A DNA stretch of 64,000 nucleotides from positions 38,276-102,275 of the forward strand of contig NAOQ01000211.1 in assembly GCA_002751075.1 (NCBI GenBank), read 5' to 3'. The stretch is from Ichthyophonus hoferi (lineage: Eukaryota; Opisthokonta; Ichthyosporea; Ichthyophonida; Ichthyophonidae). Both the position numbers and the translations under genes were made by a program. Below, in pieces: positions 11,608 through 26,700 of this stretch (position 1 is its first letter; every line of letters starts with the position of its first letter). The notes under the pieces were generated by a model. It did no database searches. It worked only from the letters and a program-made list of their open reading frames with translations, and had not been told where the DNA came from.

Positions 11608-14600
11608 GCTTGCAACTTATAATAATGTGACGCTACTTTGCTTTTTATGTTTGTGTTGTGTAAGTGCGGATCAGAAAAGGATGTTGTTTATAACGACGAA
11701 AACTATATATCAAACCTAGCAAATAATTCTAATTAATAATAGAGCTGTTAGCGTTTTGGATCAAGTGCTGTGGACTATGTCAACACTATATATTAAGACG
11801 CTTTAAGAATAAATCAAAAATTGAGGAAATGTTTTATTAAATCTAAATTATTTTAATTCCTTTTTTGCGACAAATTGCTAACTATATATTTATATATTAT
11901 TTCATTTTAATCGCATCATTGAAAATATTGTTCAACGGCCAATAAGGCTCATACTAAATTGATCACCAGGCTATGTAAACGCACCGCTCATTAATTAAAG
12001 CAATTGGATCAATTAGGGCACAGTGATACTGCATCAGTCCATCCAATTCCCTAATAGTATAACCAATATGGATTATGATTGGTTACTACAGCAACATAAA
12101 CATTCCAACAATAAAACTAAATCTTAAACTCGAAATTCTTAGAGCGGCAGTTAATCCACAGCGAATTGCTTTACACTTGGTGTGGGTGTATTTTTTTTTT
12201 TTTTTTTTTTTTTGACAAACTGCACTTTTAATATTATTATTTTTTTGCTTCTAATTATGTAATAAAAACTATTTATTACGGGTAATCTTCAATCGTGTGA
12301 ATTAAATCGCCGACCGTGCATTTCAGATCATACAAAATCAGATTATAGTAGGAGATAGTGAAATAGTGAAAGCAAAACGACAGCCAATCATAAATGACTA
12401 TTAATTTTCAATTCATCAGAACTATTAGACTTACAAATTGAGGATTAATACCATTCGTGCCGAAGAAAACTCAAAAACCATGATCAAAGCAAGAAAATGA
12501 GCGATAATAATTCTCAAAAGGGCCATATCCTATGAACAAATCGTTCTACGCATTCCAATTCCGATTTATATTGAAGTAGAAAGGGAAAATAAAAGTTTGA
12601 AGTCATCGGACTGGTAATTGATTAATACCATATAAAGAAGACTTTTTCAAGAAAAAAAAAGATGATAACTAGCCAAAACGGCTTGGTCCTGGAGCAAAGA
12701 GTGTAAATGATGTACATATGATTAGAATCTGCCAATATATTTTAGAACCAGGTCATGCAATGAGCATATTAGTTATAGATCTATAGATCATTGACAATAC
12801 ATATTTTAAATATAAATTAACTTCTACAGCATATTAAAATATTAGTGAATCATCCTCCATTTAATTTATTTTTAAAATTAGCTGTTTGTCCAAATTCTAA
12901 TAAATGCTTTTTTCGTCTTACAAAACGAAGGGTTATACTAAACTGCAAAACACGGTTTCTTTTAAATAAAACATATCTGTTTGGTTCTATAATTTATTTA
13001 AAGGTTTTTATTTATTTTTATTTTTATCTTACAATAAAACCACCAAATAGTCTTTTTTTATATTATTTATGTAATGAGTTATTATTATGTGAAAATTGGT
13101 CTTACTTTGATACAGGCTCGATACATTTTCACATCTTATTTCCAAACATTTCCTTGATTTTCTTATTTTATATATCACAAAATAATATTGAATCCCAATT
13201 AAGCTATGCCATTTTCCTAAGCAAAGGATAGGACCGAAAATACGTTTCTGTCGCGCACGTAAGTTAGGGTTAGTGATTAATTAGGAGAGAAAATTGTTTA
13301 AGATTATCACAGATTAGAGGCCAATTGAAAAAAAGGATGAATGATCAAGTACTTAAGTGTGAATTGGTGGATCGCATACGACCCCAACCTAACAAGCTGC
13401 TGTATTACTTATCTTACTCAAGGGCATTAGTGTAATAAGTATATTTTTATACTTTACAAGCACAGCATAAACATATTAAGATGTATAAAGTAAGCAATTT
13501 CAAATATAAAGTATCTTTGTGTAATTTAAAATGTAAAATAACAAAGCGACATGGTATGCCAATTTTTTTCTTTGCATTTTTATAAAAGTAAATACTTTTT
13601 AACCATGCCATTTGCTTATCTAGCTTAAATTCTGTGTACTATGACACAATATCTGAATAGGCTAGCAAGTTGAAAGAGATAATTTAAACACTTAAAATAA
13701 AACAGAATAATAACTATATAAGTTCTCTATGTTTTTATATGCAGGCTTTAATTATTATATATGCAATATTTCAGGTTTGAAGTGCTGGAGATAACAATTT
13801 TGAAACAGTTTGCTGGAAATTACTATGATCTTGTGTATTTCTGTCTCCATTTTTCTTAAGGTATGTCAGGAGTGCCTCTCCAAAGTTATATGCAGTGTTG
13901 GTGCTTCCCTTTTTAAAAGGAGCGCTACCAAAATTCTAAAGATGTGCAATACTACTGAAATGGTGGATATAGTTCCATAAAACATTTTATAAGCTTTTCC
14001 CTCTGATAAGATAATGTAGTGGTATATCATTTCTGTTTGTATCAACATTGTGTATGAGAATTTGGTTGTGGCTATCATTCAGTTTTTTCTCTTTTTTTTT
14101 TAGTCTATCCAATCAATATCTGTGCTATTATTAATAATTTCATTATCTTTTCCCATCAGATGTTCCATTCATTCAGGGTTTTTAAAGAAAAAATCTATAC
14201 CTTTCCCTATTGGATTAATGTTTCATCGCACTCCTTCGTGCTCTTATTTCACAAACATACCAAGCAGGGACATCATTTGAACATGGTCGTCATAGTACGT
14301 ATAATCCCCTTCGCTCATTTTTACACTCTCTCTTTCTCCTGCACTTGGTTTTTTTTTCATAGGAATTTTAAAACACATCCAATCGCAGGCCCTTTTTGTT
14401 AACTAACTCCATATACTTCATATATATATCTAACTGCACTTGTGTGTTCCCTTCCTCTCTCATTATACTTTTTTTCCAGACAAAAAATTGTTTCTATAGA
14501 CATATAATCCAAATTTGAATAGTAAATATGAGCATGTAACACACTGTATCATAACGATTACCGTTAAGTACGTATCATATTTGGTTTTAAAGACATCAAC

Positions 14601-15392
14601 ATCAAATATTCACAAGTGCGATTGGTCCCCTTTACACGTTGTCCCTGCTGCCGGACGTGGATGAATTTAAAGTGTCATATTATTTATTTATTTATTTGCT
14701 GAATCTATAAAGTTTATCCTATAGTGAAAGCCGTTTAATTACTATGCTTCCTATAGGATCTTGATTATACTGATTTGATTAAGTTCCTTTAATCTAATCA
14801 GTGATAACGTGTTTGCCATGTACATAAATAAAATATAAGTAGACCTACTGACGCGGGCGTCAGGGTTTTCATTTCTCCTCTAAGCTCTAGATTGTTTGTC
14901 CAAGATAATTAGGATTGCTACTCTCTCTAATTAAAGAGGTGGAATTATTTAAAAAACTATAAACGATAGCCGATATTAGTTAATTACTTACTAAAAATTA
15001 TTGTATAACAGTACAAGCATTGATAGGTTTGAGATCCACTCTGATCAATTACTTAGCGTGGACCTCTTGCAATTCCATTTAGCCTGACCAATAATAGTAC
15101 ATAAAATTTGAAATCTTTTATGGTACTGGTATTATAAGCGTTACCAATAGTTATAAGCATTTTAAATTTGTCTGTTTTATTTTAGCCAATCCAGTAATTG
15201 TGTGTAAGGTTTTTATTTGTTGATTTATATGTAGTGATCCTATTGGTTTATATAGCCGTTAAATAAAATAGATGATACAACAAACCCATTTAGTAATCTA
15301 TATTATATGCTTTTACAATATTGGCTATACAATAGACACATGTATTGTATTGGACTGATATGGTATAGATAGCATTATTATGTTGTAGAGCA

Positions 15393-15431
<39 letters not shown>
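11608..15431. other. Intergenic, no gene seen
   Basis: Gene-poor AT-rich DNA. It holds a T run at about 12191-12213 and an (AT)n tract at its right end that runs into a sequence gap. A 128-codon open frame at 12845-13231 is phenylalanine/leucine/isoleucine-rich with no family resemblance and looks like chance in AT-rich DNA. Confidence 0.5.
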
Positions 15432-15665
15432 NNNNNNNNNNNNNNNNNNNNNNNNNNNNNNNNNNNNNNNNNNNNNNNNNNNNNNNNNNNNNNNNNNNNN
15501 NNNNNNNNNNNNNNNNNNNNNNNNNNNNNNNNNNNNNNNNNNNNNNNNNNNNNNNNNNNNNNNNNNNNNNNNNNNNNNNNNNNNNNNNNNNNNNNNNNNN
15601 NNNNNNNNNNNNNNNNNNNNNNNNNNNNNNNNNNNNNNNNNNNNNNNNNNNNNNNNNNNNNNNNN

Positions 15666-15698
<33 letters not shown>
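15400..15698. repeat. (AT)n microsatellite containing an assembly gap
   Basis: Pure TA dinucleotide repeat runs into N at 15432-15665 and resumes on the far side to about 15697. The gap is therefore most simply an unassembled long TA tract. The next gene starts only 16 bp after it. Confidence 0.95.
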
Positions 15699-15699
<1 letters not shown>

Positions 15700-15713
15700 A
15701 TTTATTTATATGT

Positions 15714-17024
15714 ATGTTAGAATTTATTAGAATAAGCCCGAACGAGGGTGAATTGTCGTCCTCAAGTGGTTTGACTTTAACGCCACAGTTAGAAAGCATA
15801 GTGAAAGATGTATACGGCGTTAAAATTGAGGAGGAGGAACATCATCCCCCAGGTGATAAGACCCAAGAGGTGAAGCCATCATGGTTTGAGGACCAGAGTC
15901 ATAACCGGATGTTAATGAAATGTTTCTGTATATGCATGATAGGTGTGGCATGTGTGTTTGCCATCTATATGGGCGGCTATATCATACTATACAGGCTATG
16001 TTTCTCTAAAAACATGTGCGGAACTGAAACAAGCCCCCTAAGATTGACAAACATTTCTAATTTTAATCATCAATTTTTCCTGCTAGGATTTGGAATTGTA
16101 CAATATGTTTTGAGTAGCTTCCTTCTACTACAGGCAATAACATATATTATTGCCCGGCTGTATTTCATCGCCTGCCATAAAAAGAACCCCAGCAAAACAT
16201 CTCAGTTTAGTAAGCTAAAACGCGTTTTTTCTTCCCAACGGCTACCTTTCTGGCTTATCATAGCCCTACTAGTAGGACATGGCCTGGTGCATTATTTCGG
16301 CGGAGTAATTAGCTTTATCAACATCAATGTGAGCTCTAGGTCTGCCTTCACATGGTCAACATGGATATACACCATTGCCATTGCTTTGCCCTACCACTTG
16401 GCTCGGTTTTTAATTATTATTCCAGTCTCTGTTATTCAACTACGTTTGGCTATCATTTGCTGTGGCCGACCCGCCCGTAAGGGCTGGGTTCACCCCATCA
16501 GAATGGCGGAGGTTCGGCCTTGGGCATTATGGACACCACGGATATATTTATTCGTTAATTTCATTTTTACCTTGCTGCTTACAGCACTAGATGTCTACAG
16601 TACCGCTCTGTTAGGCGCAAAAGAAACACAAAGAGGGCCATTGAGTTCAGAGATTTGGATGTGGATGCATTTACAGGCACAGTTGGTTCACAGCTTCATA
16701 TTTCTAAACATGATTGTCGACGCCTTCCTAACCGTGCTATTGTTTTTGATCAGAAAGCAGCTCAAGAAACACCATTTGGATCAAAGCAAATGGCTAATGT
16801 GCCTGGCGCTAATGTCTAATGTGACTTGGTCCATCTCTACATATGCTATTATGTTTAAACATGAGCTAGCTTTTATAGTCATTATTATCCTTCGTATGCT
16901 CAACACCGTGGTTGTGTCTTATTACCTAGTACAGGCCGCCTACGGGATATACATATCAGCATCAAGGACTAATTATAATCATAGGAAATGGAATGTGTGT
17001 CCTAACAACCGACCAACGGTGTGA
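15714..17024 (+). CDS. Orphan multi-pass membrane protein, about 8 TM segments, intronless
   Basis: An uninterrupted frame of 436 codons ending TGA. Residues 1-66 are hydrophilic and acidic (EEEEHH near 40). Hydrophobic segments lie at about 68-94, 121-151, 178-204, 215-247, 274-297, 322-347, 359-380 and 384-415. Between segments 2 and 3 is a basic loop (HKKNPSKTSQFSKLKR), between 4 and 5 another (CCGRPARKGWVH), and both the N-terminus and the C-terminus would lie on the same side if all eight cross. I recognise no family motif; GPCR, transporter and fatty-acyl signatures are absent. The start is the first ATG after the TA tract, and an ATG four bases earlier hits a stop at once. A 5' exon on the other side of the gap is possible. 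It is one of the few genes here without introns. Confidence 0.8.
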   Translation: MLEFIRISPNEGELSSSSGLTLTPQLESIVKDVYGVKIEEEEHHPPGDKTQEVKPSWFEDQSHNRMLMKCFCICMIGVACVFAIYMGGYIILYRLCFSKNMCGTETSPLRLTNISNFNHQFFLLGFGIVQYVLSSFLLLQAITYIIARLYFIACHKKNPSKTSQFSKLKRVFSSQRLPFWLIIALLVGHGLVHYFGGVISFININVSSRSAFTWSTWIYTIAIALPYHLARFLIIIPVSVIQLRLAIICCGRPARKGWVHPIRMAEVRPWALWTPRIYLFVNFIFTLLLTALDVYSTALLGAKETQRGPLSSEIWMWMHLQAQLVHSFIFLNMIVDAFLTVLLFLIRKQLKKHHLDQSKWLMCLALMSNVTWSISTYAIMFKHELAFIVIIILRMLNTVVVSYYLVQAAYGIYISASRTNYNHRKWNVCPNNRPTV

Positions 17025-17782
17025 AAAGCTCTTTCTATACAGGCCAACAATCTCCATAGTTCAGTTTTAAAGGTCATATGAACCAATTAGATAATATTGT
17101 TAAATAATAATATTAATTAGGATCACAGTTCCAATGAGAGTACTTGTAGCTGCTTCTTCATAGAAACTATAAATAAAATCCAGCAAGAAAGGGTTTGATA
17201 TGATATAGAACTACAGCTGAATGGGAAAAGACATGTTGAATTGGTGACATACGATATATTAGTGTAGGGTAGGATTAAACAGTTGTCTTTTAAAATATTA
17301 CTATTACAATAACATGTATGCTTAGTTATTGCATGTTATACAGACTCGAAAGGCGTTTATATATATAGGGGGAACAATCTTGATTCAAGGAAGAATCTCA
17401 ATAATGAAATCATTTTAATAAGAAAATACTTGGTTAGTGGAACGTTATAGTGTTAAACAGCCAATGAATGACCCATAAGATATTATAAGCGGTAACCCCA
17501 ATTGGTTAGACACTATACAGTTAGGATTACAATAGCACGTTTGACCATCATTTGACTTAATAAGAAGCCATGGCATATTATATTATTCATATGTAATAAA
17601 CACAGATCACCAGGTAAGGTTCATAGAACTCTTAACTCATAACTCAGGGCCATAGTGATAAATAGGAAATATTTATAAATTGGGACCAATGAATACAAAC
17701 CACCTCTACCCCATATATGGCATTCTGAGGCTTGTACGTCTATGATTGGCTACACTACCACGTGGACATAAAGTCCTTCTAA
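17025..17782. other. Intergenic between convergent genes
   Basis: The 3' ends of the membrane-protein gene and malate synthase G face each other across 758 bp. Nothing else is recognised. Confidence 0.6.
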
Positions 17783-20700
17783 CTAAAGAAAGGCATGCTT
17801 AGTCTTAAACTCTTTTCTCCTATTGGTTAAGACATCCTCTGTGTAACCATTGGCACTCTTTCCGCCTTTTAAGACCAAGTCGAGGGCCGCCTGATAGGCT
17901 ACTGACTTCTCGAAGTGACCAGTCATTGGCATATAGCTGGGGTCACCAGCATTTTGTTGGTCAACAATTGCTGCCATTTTTTCAAAAGTAGCAATAAGGT
18001 GAGCAGGGGTAATAACGTTATGTAATAGCCAATTGGCCAAGTGCTGGGAGGAGATTCGCAGGGTGGCCCTGTCCTCCATCAGGCCTATGTTGTGTATATC
18101 TGGTACCTTACTACAACCTATACCTTGGTCGACCCACCGTACTACATAGCCCAGGATACCCTGGGTAGGTGGGTGTGTATAGGTGTGCATATGTGTATAT
18201 GTTTATGTGTTTATGTATTTATGTATTTGTAACCATGTACATATGTATGTGTGCATGTGTATGTGTGTGTGTTAAATCAGTGTTATACAACTGCGTATCC
18301 TTCCTGTATACCTTTTTTAACATCTCCCTATACATATGCGTGTTTGTGCTTGTGTGTCTGTGTGGATGTGCTAGTACCATTAATAAGACTTATATAGGTT
18401 TCACACACCTAATTTTCACTATCTTTTCTATTATTATTATTTTAGTTATTACAAAAAGGAAAAAGACTGATGTAATAATAAAGTATGAAAAGTAATAATA
18501 CACTAATAATTATACATGGCATATGATACTGCATTTTCTATGTTTGTATAAATATAAGAAGGTTTAAGTCTAAAAGTGTAGATATGTATGTATACGTGAA
18601 TATACATGTATATATCTTTAGGGGATATATATATGGAAGAGTAGTTGAGGAGGAAAACAGAGAGGATGAAAGTTAAAAGAGAAATAATAAAAGGATGCAC
18701 ATAAAGTGATAGACAATAGTAATAAGAGTAGTGGTAGCAGCATAAATATACCTGTACGTCGTTCATCAGGTCAGTTTCTATATCCTGAGGTCTTAGTGGG
18801 TTAATACATAGGGGAGGGGTGAGTATATGATCTAGGTTGGCGCGGGAACGACCCCTTAAGATACTTTGCCGTTCATGTACATCTATCTGATGATAGTGCA
18901 TAGCATGAAGGGTGGCTGCCGTGGGAGAGGGAACCCAGGCTGTGTTGGCCCCTGACTGTAACGAAAGGGAGAGAGAGAGTGGGGTGAGGTGAGGGTGATT
19001 ACGGTTATGATTATAATTGAATAGTAATAGTAATAGTAACAGTAATAGTAACAGTAATATTGAAGAAATTATTGAATAATATCCTTATATAACTGCCTGT
19101 ACCTGTGGCATGTTATGTGGGCTGTAGTAGCTATCTAAGTGTATATTGTTAAAGACCAATACTCAATACTAGGCATAGTCTTACCATAGGATGGCTTATC
19201 TTTTGTGCCAGCATCTCCCGCATGCAGTCAGGGGCAGCCCACATTCCCTTCCCTATTTGGGCTCTTCCGTTTAATCCACACTCCAAACCTATATCCATGT
19301 TCCAATCCTCATAAGCCTGTAACCATTCTCGTTCCTTAATCCCTGCCTTGGTTTGGAATATACCAGCTGAAAAGATAAGGCAAACAGAGAGAAGAGAGGA
19401 ATAAGGCACGGTCAGTATACTACATAATATATTTATAATCGTCTGCTCTAGTTACAGACCCTTTAATATAATGTATAGTGTTCAACCGTTCCCATATGTT
19501 TTAACATAAATGGAAAGAATGGCAGTAATATAAGTTAAATATAGCCTACTATTCTCTGCTTAGATGCCAGCTAAAAGACGAAAACAGAAAGTAAAAATAA
19601 AATAAAACCATACACTGAGAAAGTATTACAAAAACGCCAATAACATATTTAAAAAGTGCATAGGTTAATCTCCTTTGAATACAGTTTTTTTTTTAACAAC
19701 CAATATCATTTAATCACATTATATCCACAGGAAAGACAATAGTCTCTAGACATAGGGCAAGATTTATTTATTTATTATAAGGTAAATAGTACTAGGAAGC
19801 TTGGCAATAATCTGGTGATAGTGTTTGACGGAAGAAAAGAAAGACAACACAAGGTAAAACATATAACATAACAGTAAGTAATGTAACCGACAGATATTGA
19901 TATATACATATACACATATAATCATATTATCACATGTCATGCTATTATACATACTGTTATATATATATATTATCATACTATCATGTTATCATGCATACCT
20001 TCCATAGAGGTATGTATTTCATCACCAGTTCGATCTAGAAATCCTGTGTTAATAAACACTACACGCTCACTGGCTGATCGAATACATTCTTTTAAATTAA
20101 CTGTGGTCCGCCTCTCCTCGTCCATTATTCCAATCTGAGGTGTTTTATTGGTTAATGGTCAGCTATTATTTTATATATACTTATTATTTGTAATGTTTGT
20201 CTTGATTGGTTCTTTCTAGTAGATCAACAAAAATAAAAAATAAAAGGAGATAGAAAGGCAAGAATGAAGAAAAAAATAAAATAGATAAATAGAAGAAAAA
20301 GGGGTGATAGTAGATAAATGAAAAAAAATAAAGAAAAAAATCCAAAGAAAACAAAGTAAAAAGGAGGACGGAGGTGAGTAATTGTAATAATGCCATGTAT
20401 ATATGTGTGTGTATGTGTGTAAAGAAAAAGAAAGAATATTCCATATTACACATCATAAGAGTATTTTTAAATAAAACTATATATAGGTAATAAAAACGCA
20501 TGTAAAGGCCCACACATTTCCACCAATCATCAGCCCAACTTCCTATTTATAGTCAATCTCATCATGATTCTTATTGACTCTGTATCATGTTAATACACTA
20601 CATACACATGCATCACCCACTTAAACCATACATACATACATACATCCTATACTATATATATAGCAAAGAAATAGATCAGCATACACAAAAAAACACACAA

Positions 20701-23700
20701 GCCAACCTTGATAGTATTCCTAGCCAGTCCCAGTGCCTTTTCCACCCTGTCAAACAAATCTACAGAAAACGCCACCTCCTCTGGGCCATGCATTTTAGGC
20801 TTAACTATATAAATAGATCCTGTCCTGCTATTGGTTAGCCCGTCACCATGCTTCTTCAAATCATGAAAGGAGGCCAGGACAGTGACCATGGCATCCAGTA
20901 TGCCCTCGGGGATAGGATGGTTATTATAGGTGACTATATCCGTGTACATATGGAGCCCCACATTGCGTACTAGAAGGAGAGAACGACCAGCTAGAGTGAG
21001 AGTACCTGTAGAAAGAGGAGTATGATGGTATTAGAATAAAAGGATATAGTATATGGTATGGAATAAAAGGGAAGCACCTGGTATGATATTATATGATATG
21101 ATAGGAGATGATAGGAGATGATCTAATATGATAGGGTATAATATGATAAGATATGGTATGATAGGATAGGATGGAATGTGATATAATATGATGGGATATA
21201 ATATAATATGATATGAGATGGAAAAAGAGTTGTGAAAACTTACTTTGGTCTATATTTTAGTTTGAATTAGTAACAATGTATGACTGGAATAGAGCACATT
21301 AAAAAGGACTATAGTTATATCTACTTGTATAGAGAGCTGTGTAGTAGTTTAAATCATTTATTAATGTTTAATAAATTTTATAATTGGTGTTTATACATTA
21401 CCATATAATGGTAAAAAAAGGATATACGTAATAAAATATTCACAATGACTGATTGGCTGGTTAAAAATTGCTATATGAAAAGGGCAAAGTGCGAGATAAT
21501 GTGTTATATTATAAATGTGCAAAACCAATCATACTACATGGTATATATAAATAGGTCATTCATGTAGCAAGGTGCATTCTCACCCCACCCGCCCTTTTCT
21601 TATCTATTTTTTGCAGCAATCAAATGTTTGCCTTATTGCAGCCTTCCTCCCATATAAAACACATCTACCATATCTCGTCCTAAGCATAGAGGTATAATAA
21701 TGACTGAAGTATATATAAATATATATATTGAAAACACATTTATAAAGGAATTGTAAGTGCAGTACCCTGACAGGCTTATGACCTACTATAACAATACAAA
21801 CAAGCCATAGATAGATGGGAAAATAGGTTTAGTCCAAGCTTATGTTGCCTTACTCCACATACCAAAATAATCGATGCGTAAATGAGAAAATATTAAATTG
21901 ATAGAAATGAAAGAAGAAAATATTGATAGAGAATGTGATTGGTTGGATATTTGAGTTATTATTAACTGAAAAGAGCATAATAATCCATGGGTTAAAGGTA
22001 GAAACATAAGAAATCAGATGTGTATGTACATATAAAAATTCATATCTATATATTTATATCTACATTTACATGTATATGCATATGTATAGCTATATTTATA
22101 TTTACATATACATATAAATATACCTTTACCCACCTCCGTCTGGTGTCAGATAGGTTCTATCCTTGTTAAGCGAGCGAACGACAACCTTACCCCCCTTCTC
22201 AAACTGAGCACTGACATCACCCTTCATAAGACCCGTCCATACTTTGTATACAGTTACCTTGTCACAGGCATCTACTGCACTTACTGAATCCTCACAATCC
22301 ATAATGGTGGTAATAGCACTTTCTAGCACTACATCCTTGATCTGATATGTATGAGAGGATATAGATAATAGTATGAAATTATTGGTTTGCTTTCATTTGA
22401 ATTTTTTCAATTATTGATTTGCTACTTGCTAATTGTTAATTACTAATTAATTGTCTTCAATATTTACTACATAATACTTATTCTTACTTGTTGTTTTACT
22501 TAAGTTATTTGTTATTTGGTAGTCGTTATTATTTATTCTTTATTCTTTCTATCAATTATTATACTTTACTTTAGCTGTAGGTGTTGTTCTTCTATTACCT
22601 ACCCCAACACTCCCTTTTCTGCCCCATTCTAATTCCCCTTTCAGTAGTTATCATCACGCATAAGCCTTGTTACCAACATCAGGGTTGATACGGCTAGATG
22701 GGTTCCAAAGGCAGACTCAAAACAAAAAATGAAAATAAATGAAAATATAAATATATTTTAATTTCAAATTTCAAAATAAAAATAAATGCAAATATATATA
22801 AAAATTTTAAGTATTAACCTTGGCTGGATGTAGTTGCGCTACGGGGTTCGATCCGTGTATATCCAATAAAATTTCAATGTGTAATCCATGGTGATGCAGG
22901 AGAATGCTCGTCAATTGGCTGCTAGTTAGAGTATAGCCAATAAACTGTCCTGGGGTAGAAAGACCAGTAGATTGACCCTCCCCTACCTAGGGACCAATGA
23001 GATGAATGCAATCAAAATCAATGGTTAGATATATATACAATATTAAATATTTATCATGTTAAATATATATACGTACGTGTGTGTGCAATGTAATGGTATA
23101 AAGATGGTTTATAATATAAACGTATAAGGATGAATTAATGTGAGTATATTACATATATATATATTCTTGGGAAATCGTGAAAGGAAGAAATATTAAATTT
23201 AATTATATGAAGGCTACATGGTGATTACTGTATGATTTTATTGTCCTTTGTCTATAACTATTCAAGACTATATGTATTTATTGAAACTGCCTGAGAGGGT
23301 ATGGATTAATGGTTGTATATTGGTATTATTATTATCAATGTTATGTGAATATTGTATTGACTATATATATTATTGTATTAGTATGACCGATATTAATATA
23401 GCATTATTATTGTTACTGTTGTATTATTACTGTATCAACTTTAATAATGTAGTAGAATGTTATTTTAAATATTATACTATTCTAATGTTTCTATTACTAT
23501 TATTATGTCTTTAGAGTTTGATAGAAAGGGAAAGGACATATAACCATTCGTTGCAACCAACCCAGAGTACCCACGTGTACAGTTAATACAAATACAAGTC
23601 CATAATACATGCATGGCCTAGTTAGGAAATATTATTACGTCATGTCATTAACGACATGTGCGTACACTCCACTTATGGCTTGGAAAACCAAATGCACACC

Positions 23701-26700
23701 CACCTTTATATACTTGTATCTGTCTGCTATAAAATCACACCATTGTATTAAGCACATATATATACCACCACTTTCCCACAACGCTTTAAATTATTATTCC
23801 TTTCCATTTTTCATTAATTTCTAGTTTACCCAGTTCTTGCCATTTTAAATAAGTATCTTCCACCTCTCATAGTTCTTTCTTAATATGAATTTTAAACAAT
23901 TATCATTCTTGAGGTTGTTATGAAAACATCAACATTGCAACCTTGTATGTAGATCATTGTCTCACTCAATCTCGATCTCCCCTATCCCTTCCTCCCCACC
24001 TCTCTCCTTTCCCCTCTCCTCTTATACATATATAATTATACCATTATTATTAATAGAAAACATTGTCTATTGTTTTGCCGTTCTGTTAATATTTTGACGA
24101 TACCAGGCGTGCACATTGTATATTTTAGGTAAGAAAATATATATTACTATGAATGACCTACCACCATCCATTACCACACTCTTTTCTTTTATAAAATATC
24201 CTCCTCTCTCTCCCTCTCCCTCACTTCTTTCCTCCCAGTCATACAAAACCTATCAATGTCGTTTTATTACCCCATTATCTCTATTCTCTTATTATTAAAT
24301 TCTAATAAATATAGGCATCCCATTACTTACCGTAACCGTAAATTTTCCCTCCGGTACGGAAATTCCCGTCACGGAAGACCATTTAACCTCCCTTAGTGGG
24401 GCCACTTCATCCAAAAACCTATCCACAAACCCAAACACCTTCTTAGCACGAGTAGGGTTAAATTCCTTCCTCCTCTCTGCACCACCGTCATCGGTTATAG
24501 CATTAGTGCCGTACAAGGCGTCAAACAGACTTCCCCAGCGAGCATTAGCAGCATTGAGAGCATAACGGGAATTATTTACTGGTACTACTAACTGGGGCCC
24601 GGCTACTTTGGCTATCTCAGGGTCAACGTTAGCAGTAGTAATATTAAAGTTACCACCCTAGAAAGGAAAGGGAGAAGGATTAAGTTTGAAGGATGAGGGT
24701 GGGATGAGGAGGATGATGATAGAAGTGTGGTACAAGGTAGTCATGGTATTACATAATCATTGGGTTGTAAACTATCAGGTATGAGAGTTTTTAAAACATT
24801 TCTCTTACAATATATATATATACCAAAGGGAATGATGAGAGAATTAAACAAATGTGTGTGTACATTACATATGCTTCTGGAATAAAACAGACAGAAAGAA
24901 AGAGAAAACTAAGCAAACAATTGCATGTAGATATATATACATATATATATATACATGAGTATAACCCATACTTACTTCAGGCAGTAAATAACCAATCTCC
25001 TTAAGAAAGGTCTTATAGGCCGTCATATCCCATGCCCTTCCCCTATTGGTCACATGATAATCATCGATTTTCGCCTGTATTTCGTCTCTTTTGGCTAACA
25101 ACTCTCGATTTTTTGGCATTAGATCATGTAGAATACTCTCTGTATATAAATACCAAACGGGTAAAAATTATGTATAGTCATACATATTTGCATATCATTG
25201 TTGGCGTAATCAAAATATATATGCTATATGGATGTTATGTCTAATTAAATTGAGCGAATAGTGTTATCTCCCATCTAATTGTAAAGTAAGGGTTAATTGA
25301 GGATTCATTCAAAACATGCTGACAGTGTATAGAAATATGCTAGAGAAGGGAGATGGTAGCTAAAAGAAAATATGTTTACAATGAGAATGAAGTTATATTA
25401 CAAAATATCATGCTCATAACTGAAATAATATTTTCTATATGTCTTTCTAGAAAATTCATCTGAAAAATGATGCACACCTATACTAAGGACTACAATGCAT
25501 GCATATATATTAATGGTGCCAAGTTCACTCAAATAAAATGATAAATAGATAAGAATATATATATTCACTTATAAATAAAACATTTGCATAGATTACGTCG
25601 CAAATATATTGTTCAATAAACCTCATCTGGTTTTCAAAAAAAAGTGGCTAATGTATTTATGCCTATCACTCTGTTCACTAATGTAATATTCCACCAATAA
25701 AGATGCTATACATTAATACAAGTCAATTGGATTGAGATAAAAAGATATGCATTTGTGCATCGAACATATAAGGTGTAAGTAACCAAATAAATAATCTCGG
25801 GTATGTGACTATTTAATACAATTGCACAACATAATAACCAATTGTAAATTTAAAAGACAAATATTAATGTTAAGTTAAATAGTTTAAAGACAACAAAATC
25901 CTTTTCTTGAGAGACAAACACATGCATGCGACACTTACTTGGGCCAATAATTGGTCCATAAATATTTAAAAAAAACCTGCTAAAATCAGTTCAAAAACTA
26001 CATTAAAAACATAGAAGATTAAAATTGAAACCCAAGTTAAAATTTGAAGGCACTTTCCCACCTAAACTCTTCCAAAAAGATTCCACAGCAACGCCGGTAG
26101 CGGGAGCAATGACTTCCTTAACCAAATTATACAGAAGATGGTTAACCTGGAGGACCCCAATGACAAACGGTGCCTGTGTGTGTTGTTATGGTAATCAGTA
26201 TTTTACTGTGTGATTAGTTACCTTATTGTTAATATATAATGTGTGGAACAATCCTGTTCCTCTTGATAGTTATTGACCTTATACGTATGCTGTACTACTA
26301 TATATTTTACATTATAATATATATACTTTATTGCAATTGAGACTATAGTTTTACCACATAATAAACAAGTACTTGAAAACCAAAAGAAGAAAAAATGAAG
26401 AAAAAGATTATAGAAACGCAATAGCTAATATTCTACTGCGTGGTTAGCCATTAATCTCTTTCATTATAGTTTATGGAAGTTATTAAGAGATGACTTGGTG
26501 GCAAAAACAAATTAAGGGAAATAATAACAAGAAAATACTACCATCATAAAAGCCAAAATCTAGTAGAGGCGTGCAAACGAAGTTATAAATAATGTCAAAA
26601 AAAAATCTGTGTGGGTCGATTCTTATCTATGCAACATGTAACGTGTAACATGTCAAGGTAGGGTTGTGCTTAAAGGAAGCCCCCAATATTTTTACAGGTT

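Noticed and set aside
12845-13231. 128-codon plus-strand frame rich in F, L, I and N
   Set aside because: Composition is what AT-rich non-coding DNA gives; no splice partners or family motif.
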